In this document: piece after piece, positions 44,960 through 55,634 of the stretch
How the letters are laid out: each line of letters opens with the position of its first letter
Position numbering within the stretch: the stretch's first letter is position 1
Source: Symsagittifera roscoffensis
Taxonomy: Eukaryota; Xenacoelomorpha; Acoela; Convolutidae
Length of the DNA stretch: 64,000 nucleotides
Reading direction: 5' to 3'
NCBI RefSeq assembly: GCF_963678635.1
Contig: NC_087064.1
Span: forward strand, 48,155,346-48,219,345
Made by a program: the position numbers and the translations under genes
The notes under the pieces: generated by a model
The model's input: only the letters and a program-made list of their open reading frames with translations
Told to the model about the DNA's origin: nothing
Databases searched by the model: none

Positions 44960-47095
44960 GTTCAGTCTTGTATAATCAGTGACTGATGAAACTTTTTTTA
45001 CTGTATCCACGTATTTAATAATAGCGTACTTTAGTTCCATCCCACAATCAGTTTTTTAACTGCAAAAGCTCATGCAACAATAAAATATTTCTCTCTCAAA
45101 TATATTCTGAAATGATCAAATCTTCAGTTTGTTCAGTCTTCGATTAAATTCAACTGGAAGTCCGTATTATGGATTCATATTACCAAAATTGGTAATATGG
45201 GTAATGTTGTTAAGACTAAGAAAAAGTAAGGAATCTTGGCGAGTTTCTTCAGAACTGATTACCTTCAAGCCGTATTAAACGATGATGAGCAAAAACATGT
45301 AGTGTGATTTATATTTTGATGATTTCGAGTTTGCGAGTTTCTTTCGGTATCCAAAATAAATCTCTTTTCTTGCTAGTTTTGACCCTGCTTGGATATGGCT
45401 GACCTAAGCAAAACAATGTCTGATAAAATATTTATTCAGATTAATTGGATTTGGTCAGTTTTTGTTTAAATATAGCTCCTAGATCCCTTTTCAAATGTTT
45501 TGTAGATGAAGTAATTCTAGATTAAGTATAGAAAGGGATCTAATTCCAATTTTAGACTTTTAAGAAGCTCAGACATAAGCAGTGGCTTCATGTATTATTA
45601 ATATCCCCCCAGTGTCTATAGTCTGCCTGCAGCGGTCTGAAAGAATCAGCTTGGAGTCTTAATGAGATAATGGCGTGGATTTTTTGTCAGTTGGCTTCTG
45701 GATTACAATTAAGGGGTAGCAAAAGAAATTTTACTCATTACCAGAAGTTCTATCTCTTTTCCTTCACTAGCAGAGTAGCCGCACAAAAATAAGTTCATAA
45801 TTTCTGGTGCGTGTCTGCTTTATAATTGAGTTTAGTAGGTAAATATTGTTTTGTGAATCTAAAAATTCTTTAACCTAAAAATTTGAGGCAGGCGCTAATA
45901 TCCTAACTTCGTATTCCATTTTCAAACATTTGTAGCTGGTTTTCTAGACTAAGATTGAAACGAGATGTTACACAAAATTCAGCTTTTAAAGAAGCAAATA
46001 AATAAGCACAAAATTCCTCGAAAAATGTTAAGGGGCCATCCCAAACTGGATGTAAATTAGTGCAAAAGGGAAATCTTTTGGGTGGCGAGGAGTCGAAATC
46101 CTGAAGTACAAAAGGCGTCAGCAACCGCGAATCAGCTCCCGGTGTACAGTTTATTTTGTTTGTGGCTCCTTGTAGGATTGAGTCACACAACCCCCATCCT
46201 ACTGCCCCAACCCACGTCTGACTAAAAAGAAAATATGAATAACCGCTGTTGTGCTATTCAAGCAGGTCCGTTTGACCAGAAAAATCTTTGCATTAATCTG
46301 AAGAAAAACTTCAACGATTAATTTTTAAATGATAAAACTGTTTGAGGGTGTTCAGAGGGACGTGTATCTATGCCGCAAATGTAAGACCTGAAATTATTCG
46401 CATCATCAAAAAAACACAATGTTAAATATCTATAAATTGTCTTATTTCACTAGGACTCAAACTGAGCTAACAAGATGTTCTAGTTTGAGCCCTGGAAAGA
46501 AGTGACCTGAATGGAAGCATAGTTTACTGAAAAGCTGAAAAAAACAATCTGCATAAACTCCTGTTGTTGCATGAGTGTTTGAGTGTTTGGAGCGAAAACA
46601 CTCTGTTTTGAAAGTAGCTGCAACTTGCAATGTGACATTCTTTTAAACAAGATCTTCTCAAACACTTTGCTCAGCGAGCTTAAAAAGCTTATATTTATTG
46701 GGCTTTTTTTAAATCTAAGGTAGGGATTTTTGCGAGTTTTAGACAATTTAGGAATGTGCACTCAGTGATTCTGTTATTTATAGCCAAGGTTCAGACCACA
46801 ATGATCAGAAACTTTTTCTTTTTCACTTTTTTTATTGATTTGGAGACTTCTTTTATATCAGTGACTAAACAAAAACTGTTTATTTCAATATTGTTTTGAG
46901 TTCGATTACATTCACATACGTCCATAATTTTCCTGACAATTAACGGGAATTGAATCAGTGTTTTAGTTGGCTTTCTGCTATTAATTAATTTCGGATTGGT
47001 TTGCAGTTTAGTTTTTTGCCTGTTTTTCAAACTACTTTTCAAACTACAAGTTTAGTCAATTATTTTCCAAAGATTTTAACCAAAGGCTGTTTTAA

Positions 47096-48100
47096 CTGTA
47101 ATTTGTGCACCACAATCTCATCATCAAAAGTTTGATTATCAATTAAAGTATTTGTTTTACTAAAGCTAAAGCTTACACATTAATTTAATTTTTTTTAAAA
47201 CCAAAAGCACTTCTATTTCTAGTTTTGTACCATAATCTCATGATAAGGCTTTTCAAGAACTTACAACTTGTTGAAAATAGCTCATGAAATTGATACATTT
47301 TGTATGGTCATGCCTCAAAAAACTCATTGGCAGTCAATATTGAACTGAAAATAAAATTCAGAAAATAATTTAAGTGCAAGAATAAAAAAACTTTGAAAGA
47401 AAATAAATGAAGAGTGTCTGACCTATGTCAATTTTAATTTTACAAAATGCTCTTCCGGTTTCAAAGTCTGTACCAGCTATGCGGTCGCAAAAAAAAACAA
47501 TTTTCACCAAGAACAAAGATAGCCTGTTGCTGTGCAGATATCACAGAATTTTTCGACCATATTTTCAAAAAGTACATAAAAAATTTGCACCTGTTTTTTT
47601 TTCAACTTAGTGTTGTGTTTTGTGTGAGATCTGATCAATTAATCTGAAGAAAACCTGAAATTTAGTTGTTCTCGACAATCATAATAATGTAGTCGAGTCG
47701 GGAAAGGAGGTTTTTGTCCGAAAAAGATTAGGAAAACCATAAGCAAAATTCATTAACAAAACAAATAGAAAAACCATCGAAAGTTTGTTTTGCTCAATTT
47801 TTTTTACATTAAAAACTTCAAAATTTTCTAAATTTTCATTCCAAAAACGGCTCTAAAATTTTTCATAAATTTGTTAAAATTTCTTTTTGATTATAAAGCT
47901 TGCTTGCTTGCTTCAATTGCTCGTAATTAACTGAATCTCAAAAGTTTGAAATCGGTTTTTCTCGACACTGAGACAATTTTTTAATTAAAATTTTTGATTG
48001 AAAAACAAAATAAGCGTGCTCTTTTTTTGCTGAAACTTCGACTCCAAAATTCAAAAAGTTTATTTTTTACACTGAGAATAGTTTTTCAAAATTTTATAAT
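47096..48100. other. Left flank of Gypsy copy 2, no gene
   Basis: About 1 kb of AT-rich sequence with no match elsewhere in the window. It is deleted from the copy 1 block. The last five bases, ATAAT, are the target duplication of the Gypsy insertion. Confidence 0.6.
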
Positions 48101-48314
48101 TGTTGCGAATCTTACCGTTCGTCTTATTTCATTTAATTAGTCTTAAAGTATCTTAACTGGTTAATTTAGATTTGACCTTGTTATCTTCATTCTCTCCAAC
48201 GGAGAGAATGACCGCTCACTTTTTTAGTGTTTTAATTTAGAGATTAATTCACTTTTTAAACTTATCTTATTTGTAACTAAGTAGAATTATCCGTAACAAA
48301 GAAACATTTTATCA
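48101..48314 (+). repeat. 5' LTR of Gypsy copy 2
   Basis: 214 bp, TGTTGCGAAT to TTTTATCA. The last A is also the first base of the gag ATG. Confidence 0.93.
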
Positions 48315-49894
48315 TGGCGCAGTCAAACAGCAACGAATCAAACGTGAGAGGTATACCTTCATTTTGGCAAAACCACACAGTGGACCCACCAATTCCTTGG
48401 GAAGAGTGGAGCGATCTATTCCAACTAGCAATAATCGCAAAGGAGAATATCGGAATCGAAAATCTCTTGAATCCATCGGAACGATATCACCCACTTCCCC
48501 CAACATTGGAAAATCCGCCGGAAAACGAATCCGACGCTCATAAAACATCTCGCATCGAGAGGAATATTCGAGAACAAAAGAGGTTTGACGACGAAGAAAT
48601 GGCCTCAATAAAGTCAGAAACCAAGAAATTCAACGGCATGAGACTTGAAGAGGCGTACAAAAAACTCAGATCCATACTCTATCTAGCCCTCGGAAACGAA
48701 GGAAAGAAAATATTCGGCCAAAAGTTCACGAGAGTTAAAGTTCTACAAATTTCCTTCAAAGAATTTTGGGAAAATTTGTCCGTAGCTTTTGTGAGAAAGA
48801 CAAACATAACCTTCGAAAGACACAAGCTATTAAACAGAAAACAGAGTGACAGAGAATCATTAGAACAATTCTGGGGGGCACTTGCAGAAATGGCAAAAAG
48901 ATGTAACATTCCCACAGGAGAAGACGAATGGATTCGAGATATTTTTATCAATAATATGAAGAACTCGGACATCCAACGGAAACTTCTCACGGAAACCCTA
49001 CCTCCACTAGAAGCCTTAAATGTAGCCCTGATTGACGAAAAAGGAATAACAAACCACATCAAAATGACGAGTACTTTTAAATCCAACGGATATTCTTCCA
49101 ACAAATCTTTTAATCATTTTAATGTAAAAAGAGAACCCACCCTAAACATCGAAAGAACTAACACATTTATGAAAAGAGGCGGAAACTTTACTAAAAGACA
49201 CCTAGCGGTTTGCCCCGCTAAAGACACGACTTGTACGACTTGTAAATATCGAGGACATTTTACTAGACTCTGTAAATCACGCCGTAAAAATGTAAATATT
49301 GTGGATAGTCAATTTGTAAATAATACAGATCATAATTATCCTTCGGAACAACCGGATGTACATATCGACCGCGTTAATAGAGAATGCTGTGGAGTAATCA
49401 ACGCATGGTCGGAGTCCGGACAGAGCGATAACGATGATTATTCTGTATTAAACGTAACAACTATCTACGACGATCAAGGAAAGGAATTGAAGAAACTACT
49501 AAACATCGGCTTAGGAAATGAAAACCAAGTAATTCTCAATATACAGGTGGATTCAGAAAGCTCTGTAAGCTTCCTTAAACAGAATGTGTTACACGAGTTG
49601 AAGTTACGAGACCCTTATGTGAAAATATATCCAGTGGATAAAGCGACTCAAGAACTCTATTGCGGATTTACGAACAATGCAATAAATATCACTGGAAAAT
49701 TAATTGTCCCAATTTTCTCAAATGGATGGTCTCACAAGGAATGCCACTTCTTCCTAACTCAAGGTCACGAAAGAAACATCTTGGGAAACGACAATTTACC
49801 AAAAGTCGGAATCGAAGTTTCACAAAACAATACACAACACTCACCAACAGAAGAACTTGTAAGTCTATTAATTCAGTTACCTCACTTGACATAG
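48314..49894 (+). pseudogene. gag: Gag-protease, copy 2
   Basis: The only copy with the true start: ATG at 48314, spanning the LTR/PBS junction. The capsid-like region (about residues 120-250) has FWENLSVAF, ERHKLLNRKQ and FINNMKNSDIQRKLL. A CCHC knuckle lies at CTTCKYRGHFTRLC; a possible second one upstream has lost its Cys (KRGG against KCGG in copy 1). The protease site reads DSE rather than D-S/T-G. A private one-base loss in an A run near 49826 (AAAA against AAAAA in copy 1) throws the frame out before RT, so the last ~20 residues are out of frame. Confidence 0.87.
48315..48324 (+). promoter_or_regulatory. tRNA-Ser-type primer binding site
   Basis: TGGCGCAGTC starts directly after the LTR and is complementary to the CGACTGCGCCA-like 3' end of tRNA-Ser, the primer used by the Drosophila 17.6/297 group. 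It overlaps the first gag codons. Confidence 0.75.
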
Positions 49895-50770
49895 ATAATG
49901 AAATAGAAATGATTTCCAAAACCTTCAAACAATTATTCCTTCGGATTGGAAAAATAAAAAATCAAACAAAAATAACACACTTTCACGAACCACTAAAGCC
50001 AATTCAACTAAAAGGCAGGAGGGTCCCTTTACACTTACTGGATTCAGTAAAATCAGAATTATACAGACTCAAATCCGAAGGACACATCAAAAAACTAGAA
50101 AACTGCGACGAGGACAGATTCATTAGTCCGATAGTTATCACTTGTAAAAAAGACTAATCGATAAAGCTAGCTTTAGATTCAAAATTTATCAACAAACAAA
50201 TCTACAAGAACAAATACCAGATGCCCAATATACACGAAATAGTGGATAACGTAGCGGCTCAAATTTCAATTAATTCCGCCGGAGAAGTATGGTTTACAAA
50301 TGGAGACCTAAAGAATGCATATAGTCAACTTTCGCTAGACAATTTTACTAGCAGCCAATGCAATTTTAGCCTAGTTGGCGGAGATATAACAGGCACTTAT
50401 CAAGTTTTAACCGGTTTTTACGGACTCGGCAATATGCCAAACGAGTTTCAAAGAGTCATGGACTCAACTCTGGGAAATATTCCTTTTACAAAATGTTACC
50501 TTGGCGACATATTAGTCGCTTCCAAAGGAAGTTTTAACGATCACAAGAAAATTGTTTATAAAATTTTATCAACGCTAGATAGTTACAATTTCGCAACTAA
50601 ATGGTCAAAATGCAAATTTTGCCAAAAAGAAATCGAATGGCTGGGCTTTAAAATATGAAATCCGGAATCGCCCCACTATTCGATAAAACCAAGGCAATCA
50701 AAGATATTCAAATTGCAAAAAATCTAAAGGAATTAAGATCATCCTTCGGGTCAACTAATCAGTAAATTAA
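49829..50770 (+). pseudogene. pol: Reverse transcriptase, copy 2
   Basis: It aligns throughout with 10081-11000 and shares the TAA (50155-50157) after CKKD, the YLGD in place of YxDD (GGC at 50503-50505) and the TGA after WLGFKI (50656-50658). The first catalytic Asp block reads FTNGDLKNAYSQL, where copy 1 reads FTNLDLK. Shared lesions mean that the element was dead before the region was duplicated; the private changes arose after. Confidence 0.88.
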
Positions 50771-50919
50771 ATTTGTACCAAATTTAGCATCCCTCGGAAG
50801 CCCACTAAGACCTCTTTTCAACAAGAAGTCAATTTTCCTTTGGAATGAAGATCACACAAAAGCATTCGATAAGATGTAATCAGAAATAGTAAATCTTACT
50901 GAAAACACCCACTTCGACG

Positions 50920-51557
50920 TAAAAAGGCCCACGAGAGTAAAAACCGATGCTTCACATAACGGGTTAGGTGCATCCCTTGAACAACTCCATGAGAACGTTT
51001 GGAAAACAGTGTCATTTGCTTCAAAATTTTTAAATCCTCATGAATCTAAATATTCAACAAACAACTTAGAGTTATTAGGAGTTGTATGCGCGGTAGAACA
51101 TTACAAAAATTATCTCTACCCCTCCGAATTCGAAATTATTACCGACCACAAAGCTCTCCTTTCCGCTTTGTCACCTAATCACGGAAACAAAACGTACCAT
51201 AGCCGATTGACAAGATGGGTAGATCGTCTTTTACCATTTAATTTTACTATCAAACATTTAGCGGGAAAAGATATGGGTTTTACCGACTTAATTTCAAGAA
51301 CTCCTTCGGGTAAAGCATTTCCCCCATCACATTACGACGAAGAATTTGTAGTTGCAACTACCAAAAAAATATATAACGCACTCAATCTTTTGGATAATGA
51401 AAATTCATTACGTAATTCAATTAATTCAATTTCGGAAAATTCCCAGTACACGAAATTACGAAATCACGAAATAATTACAGCATTGAATTTCGTCAATTCT
51501 TCCATTTCAATCCGCAATCAAAAACACTATAGAACAAAATTTTGTAACTCTAAATAA
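50920..51557 (+). pseudogene. pol: RNase H, copy 2
   Basis: Same blocks as copy 1: KTDASHNGLGASL near 50940, the Glu block NLELLGVVCAV, ITDHKALL with its Asp, and DLISR. ITDHKALL is the family's usual form, while copy 1 has Arg for His. The stop is at 51555-51557. The stretch 51558-51810 toward integrase is open only in pieces. Confidence 0.82.
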
Positions 51558-51809
51558 TTTACCTCGGATTTCTCAAGCACCGATTCTACTAAAATCTTTC
51601 TATCAAATTCAGCCTTTATTTATTTTTTAATTCTTAACAGTTGCTTCATTAGTAATCCTTCGGATCTCAAACTTATAAATAGTGTAAATATTTCAAATAA
51701 CCTAATTGTAGTAAATCCTTCCACTTCCGGGATACAGGTCTCAATTGATTTTCAAATTTCCTCAGAGCATAAAAATTTAGTAACTAAATTTCGAGAAAAT
51801 CTCAAGTTA

Positions 51810-52580
51810 CCTGAAAGACCTTTGGATTTAAATACATTATTCAATGCAAAGTTGGTTGCTTTACTAACGGAAGATGATGAGATGTTAAACCCAATTGTGA
51901 AGGTGTTGAAGAAAAAAGTAGAAAACATCAACGCAAATTACCGTTACTTACACCAATTTTCGAAAGACCTTCATGAATCCGACGGACTATTATATATGGA
52001 TGGAAAATTGGTTATTCCGTTTACACTTAGAAACGCCGTTCTAAAAACTTTCCATGAATCTCACCCTGGCCAATTCGGTATGAAATACCTGGCACAATAT
52101 ATTTGGTGGCCTCATATAAACCGGCAAATTTACTTCCACGGGATTAATTGCACTCAATGCACCCAAACTGGTAAGAACATAAAAAGCATCATACCAACTA
52201 CACAAATTAGCGAACTTCCCGCTTTATTTGAACCTAATGAGGAATTAAACCTCGATTTTGCCGGCCCATTAGATAACAACTGGGGAAACAATAAATACAT
52301 CTTCTTATGTATAGATCGTTTTTCAAAATTCCCATCAGCAAAAATTACATCTTCAACGTCATCAAACACGGTAATCGAATTCCTTCAAGATTATTTTTAT
52401 CTCCATGGGATTCCTAACTCTATTCGTGTTGACCACGCATCCTGTTTTACTAGTCGGGATTTTTAATTATTTTGTAATTCTCTTAATATCAAATTAATAC
52501 TTTGTACAGTTGGGGACCATCGTTCTAATGTTCTTGTAGAAAAACTTGTTCATACTGTAAAAATCAAATTATTAGCAATT
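51810..52580 (+). pseudogene. pol: Integrase, copy 2
   Basis: The main frame is 51822-52466. The HHCC domain is intact in appearance (HESHPGQFG ... CTQC). The core has LDFAGPL and VDHASCF with two catalytic Asp; then TAA ends the frame at 52464-52466. The Glu block (VEKLVHTVK) follows at about 52535 in a frame with further stops. It is better preserved than copy 1, which has lost a Cys and gained a TAG in this region. Confidence 0.84.
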
Positions 52581-52639
52581 TAAGATCTTCTTTTCAATCA
52601 AAAATAAAATGTTCACCGTTCCAAATACACTTTAATTGA

Positions 52640-54094
52640 AAGTCGAACACGATCTGGAATCAATTGGCATCTAGTAAATTATCCGGTGGATTTTTAGACA
52701 AAGAGAAGTCGATCTTAAGCAGAGAAAGGGCCCTCGACTGGAACGCTGACGATCGGATAGAGAACGGATACAAAGACTTTCTTGTACCGAAAAAGAACCA
52801 ATCACCATTGGAGAAAGGCTAAGACTCAGACCATCCTACAACCTCAAAACCTTCATCTTCCCGAGTGTCCTTAAACAGTCCGTTTAAAGGTAATTTACTA
52901 CGAAAAACCAACGGAAGTATAAACGGAAATCCCTTCTATAAACAACTAGGTCAGAAAATAATAAACTCAACAAAATCCACGGTTGAACGATCCGACGGCA
53001 TCCCAAAGTCTAAATCCTCTTCAATCCGCTCATTCAAAGAAAATATCTATTTTCCCTCTTTTTCAAACATTGATTTACAAGTAGGTCCAAGAAAGACAAA
53101 CAAATCGAGGACACAACAGACGCGGAAACCAGACACTAAGACAGGACGACACACAGAGTCTTTCACCCCGGTCACCACCAGATCTAGAGGAATGAAACAG
53201 CCTATCAAATTCAACATATCGAAGCGAAACCGAAATAAAGCCTCGACTTCGAACACAGGATATTTAGCAGGTGATGAATCCATGTTCATTCCGTCGGATA
53301 CGTCGGACATTAGTGATTGGGAATGGATTGCGGGAGGTTTTCCATGCAGAGAAATGATGAGAAAACGCTTCATTTCGGATAACCACACTTTTAACGAAGA
53401 ACCTACTCTATCATTAGATCCTCAAACATATCAAACCAATATAAAATCTGAGATTTTAGACGAACAACTTCAATCTACAGATACAGCGGAATGCCCAATT
53501 AGTATAAAACCACCACCTCAAACTACCTCACACCCACCTGGCGAATCTTCTACCGCTACGACAACGGAGGGCCCAAACACTCCTTTAGATTCAACAAAAG
53601 CACCGGAAGGAGAAAACCCGGTCGAATTTCCAGTCTTTGAGATAGAGAACTCCTCTGACGAAATTGCAACTAGTGATGAAAGACATCCTAAGGAAATCAT
53701 TATCACCGGTAATGAATTTAAATTAAGACGTTCAAGTCGAAATGTTGGTCCCCCACAATTCTATGGTAAGCGATATTACATAGATATTATAGACGAGATC
53801 GAAAATCAACCAGGCTTCGCAAACAATCCTATATCTCTGGACGAGGGTGACAGCTCGGGCTCCCCCACACAAACCTTCAGAGAGAATCCCTCGGATAACC
53901 AGGCTCACATTTGCGACACTCAACTGGAGGACCGTGCACCGGGCCCAGCGTACTCCCCATCTCCTGATCAAATCTCCATCGCCTCTACTGACGAATCCCT
54001 GAGAGATGCGGTGAATAGTTTCGACAACTACATTGATTTAGACAGTGAAATTTTTAACGCCGAGCTAGAAAAATTCATGGAAGGGGACAGTTAA
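52640..54094 (+). pseudogene. pol: Integrase C-terminal tail, copy 2 (409 codons still open)
   Basis: It continues from the integrase region, has a private TAA at 52819-52821 (TAC in copy 1), and is then open to 54094. The product is rich in Ser, Thr, Pro, Asn and Asp, with many possible phosphorylation sites, and carries RRSSRNVGPPQFYG near the end, the usual Pol C-terminal block. Copy 1 has two stops and a frameshift in the same stretch. The apparent start (GTG at 52865) is not a real initiation codon; this is a remnant of Pol, not a separate gene. Confidence 0.7.
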
Positions 54095-54391
54095 ACTAAA
54101 TCAAAAACTTGAAAACTTGCATTTAGTCATTGATAATCTTACGAGTATTTCGTTTCAGCGCAGTTAGAGTTTACTTATTTTGTAACTATAGATTATAATC
54201 CGCCGGAAATAGGAATTATATCATTCTTTCTAATTCAGTCATTCCTTCGGAGCACTAAAATTTCATTTGTTATATCGTGCAGTATTTAATTTTCAATCCT
54301 TGTTGGACTTCTCGAGAGGGAGAAAAGGGTTAGATAACATGTTATGTATCATGGCGCTTAGTACTTTAATTTTTTTTCCCACTAAGGGGAA
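54095..54391 (+). promoter_or_regulatory. 3' untranslated region with polypurine tracts
   Basis: Purine runs GAGAGGGAGAAAAGGG near 54315 and AAGGGGAA before the LTR are probable plus-strand primers. TATCATGGCGC at 54347-54357 repeats the LTR/PBS junction word of 48310-48320. Confidence 0.6.
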
Positions 54392-54605
54392 TGTTGCGAA
54401 TCTTACCATTCGTCTTATTTCATTTAATTAGTCTTAAAGTATCTTAACTGGTTAATTTAGATTTGACCTTGTTATCTTCATTCTCTCCGACGGAGAGATT
54501 GACCGCTCACTTTTTTAATGTTTCAATTTAGAGTTTAATTCACTTTTTAAACTTATCTTATTTGTAACTAAGTAGAATTATCCGTAACAAAGAAACATTT
54601 TATCA
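54392..54605 (+). repeat. 3' LTR of Gypsy copy 2
   Basis: 214 bp, TGTTGCGAA to TTTTATCA, followed by the ATAAT duplication. About six differences from the 5' LTR. Confidence 0.93.
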
Positions 54606-55634
54606 ATAATGATGTTCGAATTTCGACCCATTATAATTGGGGTAATTTTTTGTTTGAACCCAAAATGAGCTTCCTCACTCACCTTGTTTGCCCAATATTA
54701 GACCGGAAACCAAAAAATTCAAACAGGTTTTTGTCGACACTCGACATGTTCGAATTTCGACTAAAAAAATTTTAATATGCTATTTGACTCCAATCATTCC
54801 AATCATTATTTGTGGTACCTGATTTTGCGTGGAAAGCAAAAAAAAAAGAAAAGCTAAAACTCATCTTTACGAGGCCAAACTGTTGGATTTTGTGAATTGT
54901 AAGCGGAATCCGCGAAAAGGGCGCTCCCTTTCTTCTTCTTTGTTATTTCATTCTGTTTGATTATTCTGACAAAAATTTATTTTTTCGAGGATCATACAGA
55001 CGCATACAGAATCCAGGTAACTACCGACACAAAATTGTGCGCCTATCCAGTGCACTAATTGGCCTCGTAATGATCCGAATACAATGTTCCACTCCATTTT
55101 TCAATTGGTAGGAAAAGCTCTTGATTAGCTAAAGTGCATCTGCAGATTACAAATCATGACTTATTCAGCATAAGTACATAAGTTAAAGTTTTTACATTCA
55201 AGCTAACTAGAAGGTCTCCAGATTTGTGGTTTTCAATATATATCAGAAGGTCATAAAAAGTTGCTAAATATGAGTGTTAAATCTGAAAAATTGGCAATGG
55301 GTGTGGGTTTCATAGCTTGCTTAGCGCCAATAATTAAGTACTAGTAAAAAAAATTGCATTAATGGAAAAAATGCTTGTGCTTTTTTTGGGAATTTTTTAG
55401 TGAATTTACAACTTTTTATATGGAATTTCAGAAAACTGATTAATGCCTACTTCCGACCACATTATCCAGGGCAAAAGCCAGCAATAAATTTTTAATTAAA
55501 ATGCATCAATTTTTTCAGACGGTTCCAATATGGGTAGCTGGATTTGTGAAGTTTTTCACTCTCTTGAAACTCTTCTTTCATATTTTTGTTTGAAACCCAT
55601 GGAAAATTGATATAAAACAATTCATGAAATATAC
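54606..55634 (+). repeat. Right flank shared with copy 1
   Basis: This is nearly identical to 14845-15905 and includes a MITE-3 copy at 54870-55067 bordered by TA on both sides. The match runs to the exact base where copy 1 enters the N gap, so the true end of the duplication is unknown. Confidence 0.85.

Larger units (their letters stand above)
43358..47095 (+). repeat. ~4.5-kb unit, copy U4
   Basis: It has the same order of blocks as U1 and U2. From 44862 to 46854 it is almost the same as U2. It continues 240 bp beyond the U2 breakpoint (46855-47095) with sequence matching the U1 tail from about 4018. No gene is visible. Confidence 0.72.
48101..54605 (+). mobile_element. Ty3/Gypsy element, copy 2, full length and dead
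   Basis: 6,505 bp with two 214-bp LTRs, bordered by ATAAT on both sides (48096-48100, 54606-54610), a 5-bp target duplication. The two LTRs differ at about six places, so the insertion is not recent. Order is gag, protease, RT, RNase H, integrase and a long tail, with many stops. Most large lesions are shared with copy 1. Confidence 0.93.
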
